From an uncultured Bacteroidales bacterium (GTDB lineage Bacteria; Bacteroidota; Bacteroidia; Bacteroidales; Muribaculaceae), in the NCBI GenBank assembly GCA_902777835.1, contig CACYVC010000023.1, positions 1-64,000 on the forward strand: a stretch of 64,000 bases of DNA. The letters are read 5' to 3'. The position numbers and the translations under genes were made by a program. Below are positions 42,442 through 50,346 of this stretch, piece after piece (the stretch's first letter is position 1; every line of letters starts with the position of its first letter). The notes below the pieces were generated by a model that ran no database searches, had not been told where the DNA came from, and was given only the letters and a program-made list of their open reading frames with translations.

Positions 42442-42828
42442 ATGAAATTCAAATTTTTATCTATCATCATGGCCGTTGCAGTAGCATTGGCATTCACCTC
42501 ATGCGACACCAAGAAAGCTAGCGCAAGCGACAAGAGCGAGAGCGCAAGCACAAGCGAGCAAGTTGAAGAAGAAAAAGTTCTTGAGCCAACTGGCGATGCT
42601 TCTGCCGATGCAAAGCAATGCGCCACTGAGATGATTGACCTCATGAAGAATGTTGACGTAAGCAACCTCAAGACTGCAGAAGACGCCGATAAGTGGGAGA
42701 AGGAATTCTCAAATAAAGTAGATGAACTCCAGAAGAAATATGAGGACTTCTACAAAGAGAAAGGCGAGGATAAACTGAAAGAGTTCCAAAAAGCTGTTGA
42801 GGATCTGGAGAATGACCCAGAGATCTGA
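42442..42828 (+). CDS. Array lipoprotein 5
   Basis: A 128-residue lipoprotein with lipobox AFTSC. It has a Ser/Lys/Glu-rich linker (about 22-48) absent from lipoprotein 4, then PTGDASADAKQCATEM and a tail almost identical to lipoprotein 4. No copy of the 26-nt element precedes it. Function unknown. Confidence 0.78.
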   Translation: MKFKFLSIIMAVAVALAFTSCDTKKASASDKSESASTSEQVEEEKVLEPTGDASADAKQCATEMIDLMKNVDVSNLKTAEDADKWEKEFSNKVDELQKKYEDFYKEKGEDKLKEFQKAVEDLENDPEI

Positions 42829-42904
42829 AACTCATGGGTGAGACTAAGGAATAATTTATTATCTTACTTTTCTTTTTGACTATCATTAGATAATCATTTT
42901 ATAT

Positions 42905-42957
42905 AGAGTGTTGCATTAGTGTTTACTTTCTAAACAGTTAATGCAACACTCTTTTTT
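42905..42957 (+). terminator. Terminator after array lipoprotein 5
   Basis: A 13 to 14-bp stem (42905-42917 with 42940-42952) and a run of T; sequence nearly the same as the terminator at 42329. Confidence 0.88.
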
Positions 42958-43004
42958 AAAAAACTACGACAACCAATCAACAAACACCTAAGAATCATTA
43001 CATT

Positions 43005-43454
43005 ATGAAGATTAAATTATTATCAATCCTTATGGCAATCGCCCTGGCGTTGGCTTTCACTTCTTGCGATGAAAAGAAGAGTCGCTCACACGACGACAGC
43101 AGCAAAAGCGAGAAAGTAGATAAAGAAGATGTGGAAGATGAGGTGGAGTACGAAGTGAAAGAAATACACCCCACTGGCGACATCAACAAAGACGCAGAGG
43201 CGTTAACCCAAAACGTGATTGCTTTTTATAAAAAAATCAACACACAAGAAGATGCACTAAACATTCAAAAAGAATTTACCGAAATCCAAAAGGAATTTCA
43301 AGAGTTCTATAAGAAAAAAGGTCAAGATAAAGATTTCAACACGGCATACTTCAAGATGATGCAAGATCCCAAATATGCCAAAGACATAAAAGAGGGCCAA
43401 CAAAAAATAATGAAATTTGTCAGTGAGACCCTAAAGTCAGTTGATAACAAGTAA
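43005..43454 (+). CDS. Array lipoprotein 6
   Basis: A 149-residue lipoprotein with a lipobox (AFTSC) and signal peptide like lipoprotein 5, an acidic linker (about 22-55), the motif HPTGDINKDAEAL and a longer helical tail. It is the most divergent array member. Function unknown. It ends at a strong terminator and faces a minus-strand gene. Confidence 0.75.
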   Translation: MKIKLLSILMAIALALAFTSCDEKKSRSHDDSSKSEKVDKEDVEDEVEYEVKEIHPTGDINKDAEALTQNVIAFYKKINTQEDALNIQKEFTEIQKEFQEFYKKKGQDKDFNTAYFKMMQDPKYAKDIKEGQQKIMKFVSETLKSVDNK

Positions 43455-43481
43455 AAAAATCCCCTCGCGAAGGGGATTTTT
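43455..43481. terminator. Terminator between array lipoprotein 6 and PH-domain gene
   Basis: An 11-bp perfect stem (43455-43465 with 43471-43481) with A and T runs at both sides, so it can act in both directions. Confidence 0.9.
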
Positions 43482-43502
43482 ACTTTATGACGAGAGGACT
43501 TT

Positions 43503-43958
43503 TCACTCCTCTTTTAAATGCGAAATCTGCTCGTGGATGTTGGTAGAGAACCTAAGCGGATGACTGATGTACTTATAACTATTGGTAACCTCACCAGTGG
43601 TAACTGTCACTGTTCCATAGTCAAATATTCGTCCGGGAATAGACTGATCCACCTGCACACCCTCACACTTCTTAAGCAGCAGCTCGTGAGAGTTCCTATT
43701 TATGATGCCACGCTTGAAAATCAAGCGGTTGTTAGTCACAACATATTGTCTACCGCCATAGATTGATATGCCCCAAAAAAGAGCAATCAACAAAATCACA
43801 AGGCAGATGCAAGCATTTATCCACGCATCAGCGGGAATAAAAAACGCGCAAAACGACAAAAGTCCTAAAATAATAGGCCCTGTATAGATAATACCATGCT
43901 GCTTTGCCTCATAGGCGACAAACTCACCACTCATCAAGTTCTTTTGAATATAGCCCAT
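43503..43958 (-). CDS. Membrane protein with bacterial PH (YdbS-like) domain
   Basis: A 151-residue protein with two membrane helices (about 24-42 and 47-65) and a bacterial PH domain (YVVTNNRLIFKRGIINRNSHELLLKKCEGVQVDQSIPGRIFDYGTVTV segments match the bPH2 pattern). The role is unknown; such proteins sit in the inner membrane. It has its own promoter. Confidence 0.82.
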   Translation of the reverse strand: MGYIQKNLMSGEFVAYEAKQHGIIYTGPIILGLLSFCAFFIPADAWINACICLVILLIALFWGISIYGGRQYVVTNNRLIFKRGIINRNSHELLLKKCEGVQVDQSIPGRIFDYGTVTVTTGEVTNSYKYISHPLRFSTNIHEQISHLKEE

Positions 43959-43995
43959 AACTTTTATTTTTATTTATAATTATGATTTATCGTCG

Positions 43996-44003
43996 CAAAG
44001 TTA
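43996..44003 (-). promoter_or_regulatory. -7 box of PH-domain gene
   Basis: TAACTTTG on the minus strand, 37 nt before the ATG at 43958. Confidence 0.55.
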
Positions 44004-44068
44004 GATAAAAATCCCAATTATTATACAAATATTGAATGAAATAATGCATTATCGAGGGAATATTTGAA

Positions 44069-44650
44069 TTATGCGTCAATCTTGATGCCTCCTTGTTTAC
44101 CGCAGATATAGTTGATGGGGTGATCGATGCCCTTATGCATCAGGCCGTTGATAGTCAGTGGTTGACCAGGGATGAAACCCTGGCATTTGAAGGTGTCGCC
44201 CTCGGTGAGTTTGGCGTTCAGGGATTCTATCACTACATACACGTTGCAGCCACGGTACTCAATCGTCACCATGCGCTCTGGATGCCACCGCAGCGTGAGG
44301 CGTGTTCCAGGTTGTAGGGTGTCGCTGTCAATGTAGTGAGAGTCGAAGATTTGTGACGCAGCGGTGTTACTGAGGTTATGGCAGAAGTCATCCCAGTCGC
44401 GGCACCCAGCATAGCGTGCGAGCACATTAAGTGTGAAGCGGCGGCTAGTGCTATAGCTGTCTATATATCCCCACAGGCGCTTGAGAGTGTTGGTGGAGAT
44501 ATGTTCGCTGGTAGCGTCAGTGACGGCAATTGCAAGCATGTTGAAATCGCTGGGTAGCCGCATGGTGCGTCCTATCTTTTCTTCTACTTGCTTCTTCAGG
44601 GCATTAAGAGACTCCTGAACTTCGGCTATTATGATAGTTTCTTTTACCAT
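44069..44650 (-). CDS. Protein of unknown function with HTH-like region
   Basis: A soluble 193-residue protein. The N-terminal half includes HISTNTLKRLWGYIDSY followed by LNVLARYAGCRDWDDFC, which resembles a helix-turn-helix fold; the C-terminal half (from about 110) is beta-rich (RLTLRWHPERMVTIEYRG). It might be a regulator, but no domain was recognised with certainty. It is divergent from the LRR gene across a region with a 9-bp-period repeat. Confidence 0.6.
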   Translation of the reverse strand: MVKETIIIAEVQESLNALKKQVEEKIGRTMRLPSDFNMLAIAVTDATSEHISTNTLKRLWGYIDSYSTSRRFTLNVLARYAGCRDWDDFCHNLSNTAASQIFDSHYIDSDTLQPGTRLTLRWHPERMVTIEYRGCNVYVVIESLNAKLTEGDTFKCQGFIPGQPLTINGLMHKGIDHPINYICGKQGGIKIDA

Positions 44651-44688
44651 ATTAAGTTATTTGACAAGTTAACAACACAATCGATATC

Positions 44689-44715
44689 GTCAGACGAGTC
44701 CGACCAGGCTGACTT
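44689..44715 (-). repeat. 9-bp-period repeat, GTCCGAC type
   Basis: Three degenerate units, GTCAGAC, GTCCGAC and GGCTGAC, at 44689, 44698 and 44707, exactly 9 bp apart, upstream of the HTH-like gene. Confidence 0.65.
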
Positions 44716-44823
44716 AGTTTATCGCTTGCCATTCTCACCTGCAAATTTACAACTTTTTTCCCAATCCACGACCTATTCATAAATAAGGACTTGAAAGGAT
44801 AAGGTTTTCTCGTGCAGAACGAT

Positions 44824-44831
44824 TATATTTG
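44824..44831 (+). promoter_or_regulatory. -7 box of LRR gene
   Basis: TATATTTG, so transcription should start near 44836; the fourth copy of the 26-nt element then sits about 10 nt into the transcript. Confidence 0.55.
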
Positions 44832-44846
44832 CGAAACAAAGAGGCA

Positions 44847-44872
44847 ACCGAAACGCTCGAAAGGGAGTAGGC
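44847..44872 (+). promoter_or_regulatory. 26-nt conserved leader element, copy 4
   Basis: ACCGAAACGCTCGAAAGG followed by GAGTAGGC. It ends 24 nt before the ATG of the LRR gene. This copy has a promoter just upstream, so it is part of a short 5' leader rather than an intercistronic spacer. Confidence 0.75.
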
Positions 44873-44896
44873 AAGAAAAATATATAAATTATTACT

Positions 44897-45793
44897 ATGA
44901 CAATTGAAGATTATGACTTATTGTCAGGTGCAATCTCTTTTTTTGATATAGATGAGTTTCAGATGAAAAGAGAGGAAGAGATTCATGCTGGTATGGTGAG
45001 TATTGAGAAAGACAGCTTTAAGTTTGAACTTTTTGAAGATGAGGCTATTGTAAAAGAAGTCTCAGCTCGCATGGAGGATATCATTATCCCTGATTTTGTG
45101 GAACATAATGGAAAGAATTACAAAGTTACTTGTATTAATTGTGTCTTTAGTGGCGATGAATACAAGACTTTAGAGTTGGGGGCAAATGTCAAGTATATAA
45201 GACCCTACAGCTTTGCCGAATGCAAAAATCTTGAAAAAGTCAAACTAAATGATTGTCTTGAAGTTATTGGTGAAAATGCGTTCTATCGCACGCAAATCGA
45301 TGAAGTGATTATCCCTCAAAGTATAAAACGACTTGACGATAATGCGTTTTTCGATTGCAGATATTTGACTGTTTACTTGCCAAAAAGATTACAGGCAGGT
45401 GCAAACGTCTCAATTGATGGAACAGAACCGCTTGTTCAAAGAGTTTTTAAAAATGTAGATGTAGCGTTTATTCACTATTATGATGAATCTGATAACATGG
45501 AAATACTGCCTCTTAAGAGAATGCAGGATATATTTGATTCTTGTTCTTATTATGCTTTTGATACAATTCGTACTTATATGAATTTAAGTAACCAAAACTG
45601 GGACTCAAATCAATCTTATTATATGGGGCATCCTGACATGAGAGCTAAACGATATGTAATTAGGAAATCTACAAACGAAGAAATTATTGATGACGAAAAT
45701 GATCCTATAATTGCAACTTATAAATCCATGGAAGAAGTCTTGCGTGATGGTTGGAAATTAGATTCAGTTATAAAACACACAAACTATTACTAA
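44897..45793 (+). CDS. Leucine-rich repeat protein, intracellular
   Basis: A 298-residue protein without a signal peptide. Its middle (about 55-160) carries BspA/LRR_5-like leucine-rich repeats (YIRPYSFAECKNLEKVKL, VIGENAFYRTQIDEVIIP, RLDDNAFFDCRYLTVYLP). N- and C-terminal parts are acidic and unrecognised. Base composition is AT-richer than most neighbours, which could indicate transfer. It is first in a probable three-gene unit and carries leader element copy 4. Confidence 0.75.
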   Translation: MTIEDYDLLSGAISFFDIDEFQMKREEEIHAGMVSIEKDSFKFELFEDEAIVKEVSARMEDIIIPDFVEHNGKNYKVTCINCVFSGDEYKTLELGANVKYIRPYSFAECKNLEKVKLNDCLEVIGENAFYRTQIDEVIIPQSIKRLDDNAFFDCRYLTVYLPKRLQAGANVSIDGTEPLVQRVFKNVDVAFIHYYDESDNMEILPLKRMQDIFDSCSYYAFDTIRTYMNLSNQNWDSNQSYYMGHPDMRAKRYVIRKSTNEEIIDDENDPIIATYKSMEEVLRDGWKLDSVIKHTNYY

Positions 45794-45802
45794 TTTTCCC
45801 TC

Positions 45803-45946
45803 ATGTTCTCGATAATTTTTTGGTTCATAGTAGGCTTTGTTGTCACCTTTGTAGTTGGTGGGATTGCTGTGCTTCTCATAGCGGGCATTGGCTACTTGTT
45901 GGTAAAGTTGCTAGAGTGGTTCTTCTTTGACTATCTTAATATCTGA
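45803..45946 (+). CDS. Small membrane protein, 47 residues
   Basis: ATG at 45803 to TGA at 45946 encodes MFSIIFWFIVGFVV and further hydrophobic residues to the end (EWFFFDYLNI). It is nearly all membrane-spanning, one long or two short helices. It lies 9 nt after the LRR gene and 22 nt before the next. The tight spacing and the strongly hydrophobic composition suggest a real gene. Function unknown. Confidence 0.55.
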   Translation: MFSIIFWFIVGFVVTFVVGGIAVLLIAGIGYLLVKLLEWFFFDYLNI

Positions 45947-45968
45947 AAACAGTCACATAGAGAGACGT

Positions 45969-46904
45969 ATGACACTAAAAGTATTAAAAGAGTTAATTAA
46001 AGGTAAGCGCATTGACCGCGTTGCTGGATATTGTAATAGCTATGAGCAGATGATTGACCGCTGCCGCTTGGATGTTCACAATGGCTCAGTCGAAATCGAC
46101 ACCAGTGATGATGGCGACAATGATGATCAGTTTGAGCCTGTGCCCAAAGTGATTGACCAACTGCTCGCTATGCCCAGCAAGTATGATGACTATCCTGTCT
46201 TGAAATCTGGTTTTGACAATAACTTTGACAACGAAATCCTTCTGCGTCAAGTGATTGGTATCAGGTTTGAGCACTCACAAAATGATAGTGTGGGACTTTG
46301 CCTGCTCGGTCGTGAGCCAATTAGGTTTGTTGATGATGAAGATTTCCTTGACTTAGGTGATATGTATCATGTTGAGATTGTCATAGAAGACCCCAGAGCA
46401 AAGAATCTGAATGAGAAATTCGATGATTTCATCCATGCCAGCTGCAATTGGTTCCGTCCTGATGAAAATTGCTACGACGAGGAAAATTGGAGCATCTACA
46501 GCAAGAAAAACTTCACAGTAATCACTTTCGTGACCGATGAGGTGTCAAGTTCAGCACTTATCGCTCTGATTGCAGGTGCTTTTGATGGCGTTTATTTTAC
46601 CCGCACACTGTTAAACAAAGATGTTGATGAACGTCTAAGCAACGACAGTGAAGGCAAGTATTTCGGTCCTTGGCAAGCTGTTATTTTCCCTGCTTGTACT
46701 TATTTTTATGACAAAGACATCCCCCGTCTCAAGCCAGGATTGACAGCGATTGCCGGTTCTGGATGCTTTGTTAAAGAGTGCGCCAGCAAGGATGAGATGG
46801 AGCAATTCATCGCCAGCCACAACCCCGACGAGGCTGTGGGCGACATGGTGCTACGCATCACCACACGCTATATTGATGACCCACTTACCCTTATCCTTGA
46901 ATAA
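45969..46904 (+). CDS. Unknown protein downstream of the LRR gene
   Basis: A soluble, acidic 311-residue protein. It has no signal peptide and no recognised domain; visible features are a Lys-rich N-terminus (TLKVLKELIKGKRIDRV), an Asp-rich stretch (about 40-50) and a Phe/Tyr-rich C-terminal half (KYFGPWQAVIFPACTYF). The frame opens at a TTG (45927), but the ATG at 45969, after AGAGAGACG, clears the preceding small gene. A strong terminator follows. Confidence 0.7.
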   Translation: MTLKVLKELIKGKRIDRVAGYCNSYEQMIDRCRLDVHNGSVEIDTSDDGDNDDQFEPVPKVIDQLLAMPSKYDDYPVLKSGFDNNFDNEILLRQVIGIRFEHSQNDSVGLCLLGREPIRFVDDEDFLDLGDMYHVEIVIEDPRAKNLNEKFDDFIHASCNWFRPDENCYDEENWSIYSKKNFTVITFVTDEVSSSALIALIAGAFDGVYFTRTLLNKDVDERLSNDSEGKYFGPWQAVIFPACTYFYDKDIPRLKPGLTAIAGSGCFVKECASKDEMEQFIASHNPDEAVGDMVLRITTRYIDDPLTLILE

Positions 46905-46924
46905 GGATTTTTTAAAAACAACAT

Positions 46925-46968
46925 CTCAAGCACCGCATTGGTATTACCTGTTGCGGTGCTTGAGTTTT
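46925..46968 (+). terminator. Terminator after LRR unit
   Basis: A 13-bp perfect stem (46925-46937 with 46952-46964), 14-nt loop and TTTT. Confidence 0.9.
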
Positions 46969-47104
46969 GTGTGGGAGACCTATGGCAATGTAGTTGCTAA
47001 CACAGACGAAAGGACCTTGTGATGATTATTTTTTGGCAATTAAGAATATGATGAGATCCGCAAGAAAAATGCTCAGAAAAGTTTGTCGTTAGGAGTATTT
47101 TTCT

Positions 47105-47112
47105 TATTTTTG
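47105..47112 (+). promoter_or_regulatory. -7 box of pseudokinase gene
   Basis: TATTTTTG; the predicted leader to the ATG at 47207 is about 90 nt. Confidence 0.45.
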
Positions 47113-47206
47113 GGAGTTGGTTTTGATTGAAAATCACAAGTACCACTTTAGTTTATTTTGGGAAACCCAAAGTGAGAAACGACAAAGTGTTTGTTTACAG
47201 CCAATT

Positions 47207-48643
47207 ATGCAAAACAGCAACATATATAACTCGTCGAGTTTTTTTGAGACTGAGGAGGGGGCAATAGATGCCCATTTCACTGATTTCTCGAATATCACGT
47301 GCCAGCGGTCGTGGCTGTGCCTCAAGCGTGTGAAGCGTTTTGGGCAGTGGTGGATTGTCAAGGGCGTGAACCCACAGTTTGAGCCACGAGCAAAGGCACA
47401 GAAAATGCTCGACAAGGAGTTTGAACGTTGCATGACGCTATGGCATCCGAGCATTGTGCGCATGATAGCGCAGCAAGAGGTTCCCACTATGGAAGGGCGC
47501 TGCATCATCGAGGAGTGGGTCGATGGCATGAGCCTCGATGCCTTTCTCGCCACAGAACCATCAGTGGAAGTGCGGCAGGACATTGCCTCACAGCTTGTTG
47601 AGGCGGTGCGTTACTACATGAGCAAGGGTGCGACTCACGGCAATCTCAAGGCAAGCAATGTGCTTATTACCCACAATGGCTCAAGGGTGAAAATTATTGA
47701 TTTTGAACCAGAAAGCACCGACCGTCAAGCCGATTTTGCCGCTCTCGCCACGCTGTTGCGAGGGTTAAGGCTACCTCGCAAGTTTGGCAAGGTAATAAAG
47801 CGTTGCAAGCGAGGGGAATATCCCTCGGCCGAAGTATTGCATCACGATTTTGTTGATGTGGTAAAGAGCAACCATCGCCGTTGGCTACTGCCCACTTTTG
47901 TGGCTGTGGTAGCTATTGGTGCAATTGCTGCCACTTTCCTGTGGGGAAGGCAGCGTCAGCAGACCGACGAGAAGAAGTTGCCAGCGGGTTATCTGGTCGA
48001 TAGCATCGCTCCAGCCGGGGCTTCAACGATTTTCTCCACTGTCTCTAATGCCGACATCTATTGGATGTCGTTCGACTCTATCACTCCTGGCAATATCCCC
48101 GATAATATTGCAGTTGACTTGGGACTTAGCGTGAAGTGGAGCAAGATGAATATGGGTGCCAATCATCCGTCGGTGAACTTTGTGGGAAGCTACTATGCCT
48201 GGGGCGACACTACTGACAGGGGTCAGTGGGGCGGACTTGACAAATATTGGCCTGAGAACAAGGCGATGCCCACAAAACCTATTAGCGGCACAGACATCGA
48301 CTATGCACGACGGCGCTGGGGAGGCAAGTGGCGACTACCCACCCAGGAGGAGTGGCGCGAACTCATTGACCATTGCGACTGGAAATACCGCAACGCGGGC
48401 GACGGAGCGGCAGGATATGTGGTGACGGGTCCTAACGGAAATAGCATTTTCCTGCCTTTTGCAGGCTGGAGCGATGACGGCATCAACATGACGGATGTGG
48501 GGCGATTTGGCTACTACTGGACTGCAAAACCAGTCGCCAACGGCAAACGCATGGCGTATTATGTGCTTCTCGACGAGGGAAAAATCCTCGCCGACCAAGC
48601 CCAGACCGTAGACCGCATGATGGCTATAAGGCCAGTTCAGTAA
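47207..48643 (+). CDS. Transmembrane pseudokinase with FISUMP-type surface domain
   Basis: A 478-residue membrane protein. The N-terminal part (about 30-220) has a Ser/Thr kinase fold, with Lys 52 (WWIVKGV) present. The catalytic loop reads HGNLKASN (144-151) in place of HRDLKxxN, so the catalytic Asp is Asn, and the DFG motif reads DFE (165-167). The activation segment is very short. Loss of these residues predicts no phosphotransfer. A membrane helix (226-247) is followed by an extracytoplasmic FISUMP-type domain (VDLGLSVKWSKMN, WRLPTQEEW). The start is the ATG at 47207, since the upstream TTG at 47117 would add an unlikely stretch. Confidence 0.8.
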   Translation: MQNSNIYNSSSFFETEEGAIDAHFTDFSNITCQRSWLCLKRVKRFGQWWIVKGVNPQFEPRAKAQKMLDKEFERCMTLWHPSIVRMIAQQEVPTMEGRCIIEEWVDGMSLDAFLATEPSVEVRQDIASQLVEAVRYYMSKGATHGNLKASNVLITHNGSRVKIIDFEPESTDRQADFAALATLLRGLRLPRKFGKVIKRCKRGEYPSAEVLHHDFVDVVKSNHRRWLLPTFVAVVAIGAIAATFLWGRQRQQTDEKKLPAGYLVDSIAPAGASTIFSTVSNADIYWMSFDSITPGNIPDNIAVDLGLSVKWSKMNMGANHPSVNFVGSYYAWGDTTDRGQWGGLDKYWPENKAMPTKPISGTDIDYARRRWGGKWRLPTQEEWRELIDHCDWKYRNAGDGAAGYVVTGPNGNSIFLPFAGWSDDGINMTDVGRFGYYWTAKPVANGKRMAYYVLLDEGKILADQAQTVDRMMAIRPVQ

Positions 48644-48724
48644 TTTTCAATGCAGAATTCACTATCATAATGCACAATCCTTAATTACTTATATTTTCTG
48701 TCACAGCGATTTCAAAATATTGTT

Positions 48725-50227
48725 TTGCTTGAGCATCAGGGGGCGTTTAACCTGCTGGCTAGAGGAGAGCGTTACGGGCAACAGTGGTTATTGAAAGGAT
48801 TGAAACCTGAGTTTGCTCAGAGAAAACTCTATATTGACCTGCTTCGAAAGGAGTTTGATATTGCTATGCTGCTTCATCACCCAAACATTGTGGGTGTGGT
48901 GAGTCTAGAAAGAGTAAAGACTCTTGGCTCACTGTGCATAGTGGAGGAATGGATAGATGGCGTTATGTTGCAGCAGTGGCTTGCTGGCAAGCACTCACTT
49001 GACGAGAAACTGCATGTTTTGCGACAACTGCTCACCGCTATTAAGCACTGCCACAGCATGCAAGTGATTCACCGTGACCTAAAGCCTTCTAATATAATGA
49101 TAACACGTGAAGGCAATCAGGTGAGAATAATCGACTTCGGTCTTAGCGACACCGACAGCTACTCATCGCTCAAAGCTGCGGCAGGCACTGTCCATTATGT
49201 AGCACCCGAAATTCTCGAAACAGATGGTGAGATTACCGCCCAAGCCGATATCTACTCGCTGGGCATGATAATGAAGGACATGGATTTGCCAAGGCGTTAT
49301 AACAATGTGATTGACAAAGCTGTGGCGGTTGACCGTGAGGCTCGGTTCAGCAATATCGCACAAGTACAGGAAGCGATAGAAAGCGCAAGAAATAGAAACA
49401 CACAAAAGAAATGGCTTGTTACAGCAATTGTCGCAGTTGTGATGCTATGCTTGGCAGCATTTTGGGGTGGTTATCACTTCAGCACCAAGCTTTTCAGAGG
49501 GCAGACGGACTCAACAGCCCGCAGTGATTTTGACTCCGAGCAACATCGTGCCGACAGCCTTGCGCTTGCCTCTGATACTACACTCACAACAATGACGGTT
49601 GCCGAGAAGGGATTGACAGTTTTTTACCCCAAGCCAGTTGTTGCCGTGGCAGTGTCACCTATTGCTGAAAGCGATGCCGTGGACTTAGGTCTCAGCGTTG
49701 ACTGGGCACCATGCAACATAGGTGCCGAGCACACTATGGGAAGGCTCATGCCTGGGGCATTCCTGCGCACAATGCCCAATCCGTATCAAGTCCTTTTCTA
49801 TGGAAGAGATTACCCCGATAGCATTTTTGTGAGAAATCAACCAAGTCTTGAAGGCAGTCGGAATGATGTGGCTATGCGACTGTGGCACGGACGATGGCGC
49901 TTGCCGCTAAATAGCGATTTCTACGAGCTTACTGAGCGTTGTCAATGGCAATATTTAGAGCCGCCAGGCGACCTGCCTGGGTATCTTGTTACAGGTCCCA
50001 ACGGCAATAGCATCTTCTTGCCGCTGGGGGGATTTCTCTATGACACGCACTATTTCTCAATAGCTGAGAGAGGTTATTACTGGAGCTCATCATTGTCACC
50101 TGCTGGCATAAACGACCCCAAGGAGTGGGCACTTGTTCTTGACCGATATATGGTTCAGATAGAGCCTCATAGCCGTCTCAACGGCTTCCTTGTGAGACCA
50201 GTCATCGACAAAAGACCGCAAAAATAA
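48725..50227 (+). CDS. Transmembrane Ser/Thr protein kinase with FISUMP-type surface domain
   Basis: A 500-residue paralog of the preceding gene that keeps the catalytic residues: Lys 24 (WLLKGL), HRDLKPSN (116-123), DFG (137-139) and VAPE (159-162). A membrane helix at about 230-250 leads to an extracytoplasmic FISUMP-type domain (VDLGLSVDW, WRLPLNSDFYEL, GYLVTGPNGNSIFLPLGG). The N-terminal lobe is short and the glycine-rich loop is poorly formed. The only start in this frame is TTG at 48725; homology to the pseudokinase continues upstream of it (FQNI versus FSNI), so the N-terminus may be truncated. Confidence 0.8.
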   Translation: MLEHQGAFNLLARGERYGQQWLLKGLKPEFAQRKLYIDLLRKEFDIAMLLHHPNIVGVVSLERVKTLGSLCIVEEWIDGVMLQQWLAGKHSLDEKLHVLRQLLTAIKHCHSMQVIHRDLKPSNIMITREGNQVRIIDFGLSDTDSYSSLKAAAGTVHYVAPEILETDGEITAQADIYSLGMIMKDMDLPRRYNNVIDKAVAVDREARFSNIAQVQEAIESARNRNTQKKWLVTAIVAVVMLCLAAFWGGYHFSTKLFRGQTDSTARSDFDSEQHRADSLALASDTTLTTMTVAEKGLTVFYPKPVVAVAVSPIAESDAVDLGLSVDWAPCNIGAEHTMGRLMPGAFLRTMPNPYQVLFYGRDYPDSIFVRNQPSLEGSRNDVAMRLWHGRWRLPLNSDFYELTERCQWQYLEPPGDLPGYLVTGPNGNSIFLPLGGFLYDTHYFSIAERGYYWSSSLSPAGINDPKEWALVLDRYMVQIEPHSRLNGFLVRPVIDKRPQK

Positions 50228-50285
50228 TGAGACTTACAAGCATCCTCCAGAGTAAAATTATCGTCACTTTCAACGAAAAAATCAA

Positions 50286-50316
50286 AGGGTGATCCAAATA
50301 TCACTTGGACCACCCT
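50286..50316 (-). terminator. Terminator of the lysine fermentation cluster
   Basis: A 12-bp stem with one mismatch (50286-50297 with 50305-50316), followed on the minus strand by a run of six T. It lies 31 nt past the etfA stop and ends the long operon. Confidence 0.85.
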
Positions 50317-50346
50317 CTTCAATATGAAACATTCAACTATTTGTTG

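Larger units (their letters stand above)
46905..47206 (+). other. Gene-free gap between the LRR unit and the pseudokinase gene
   Basis: It holds a terminator (46925-46968) and a -7 box (47105-47112). Nothing else was recognised. Confidence 0.6.
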
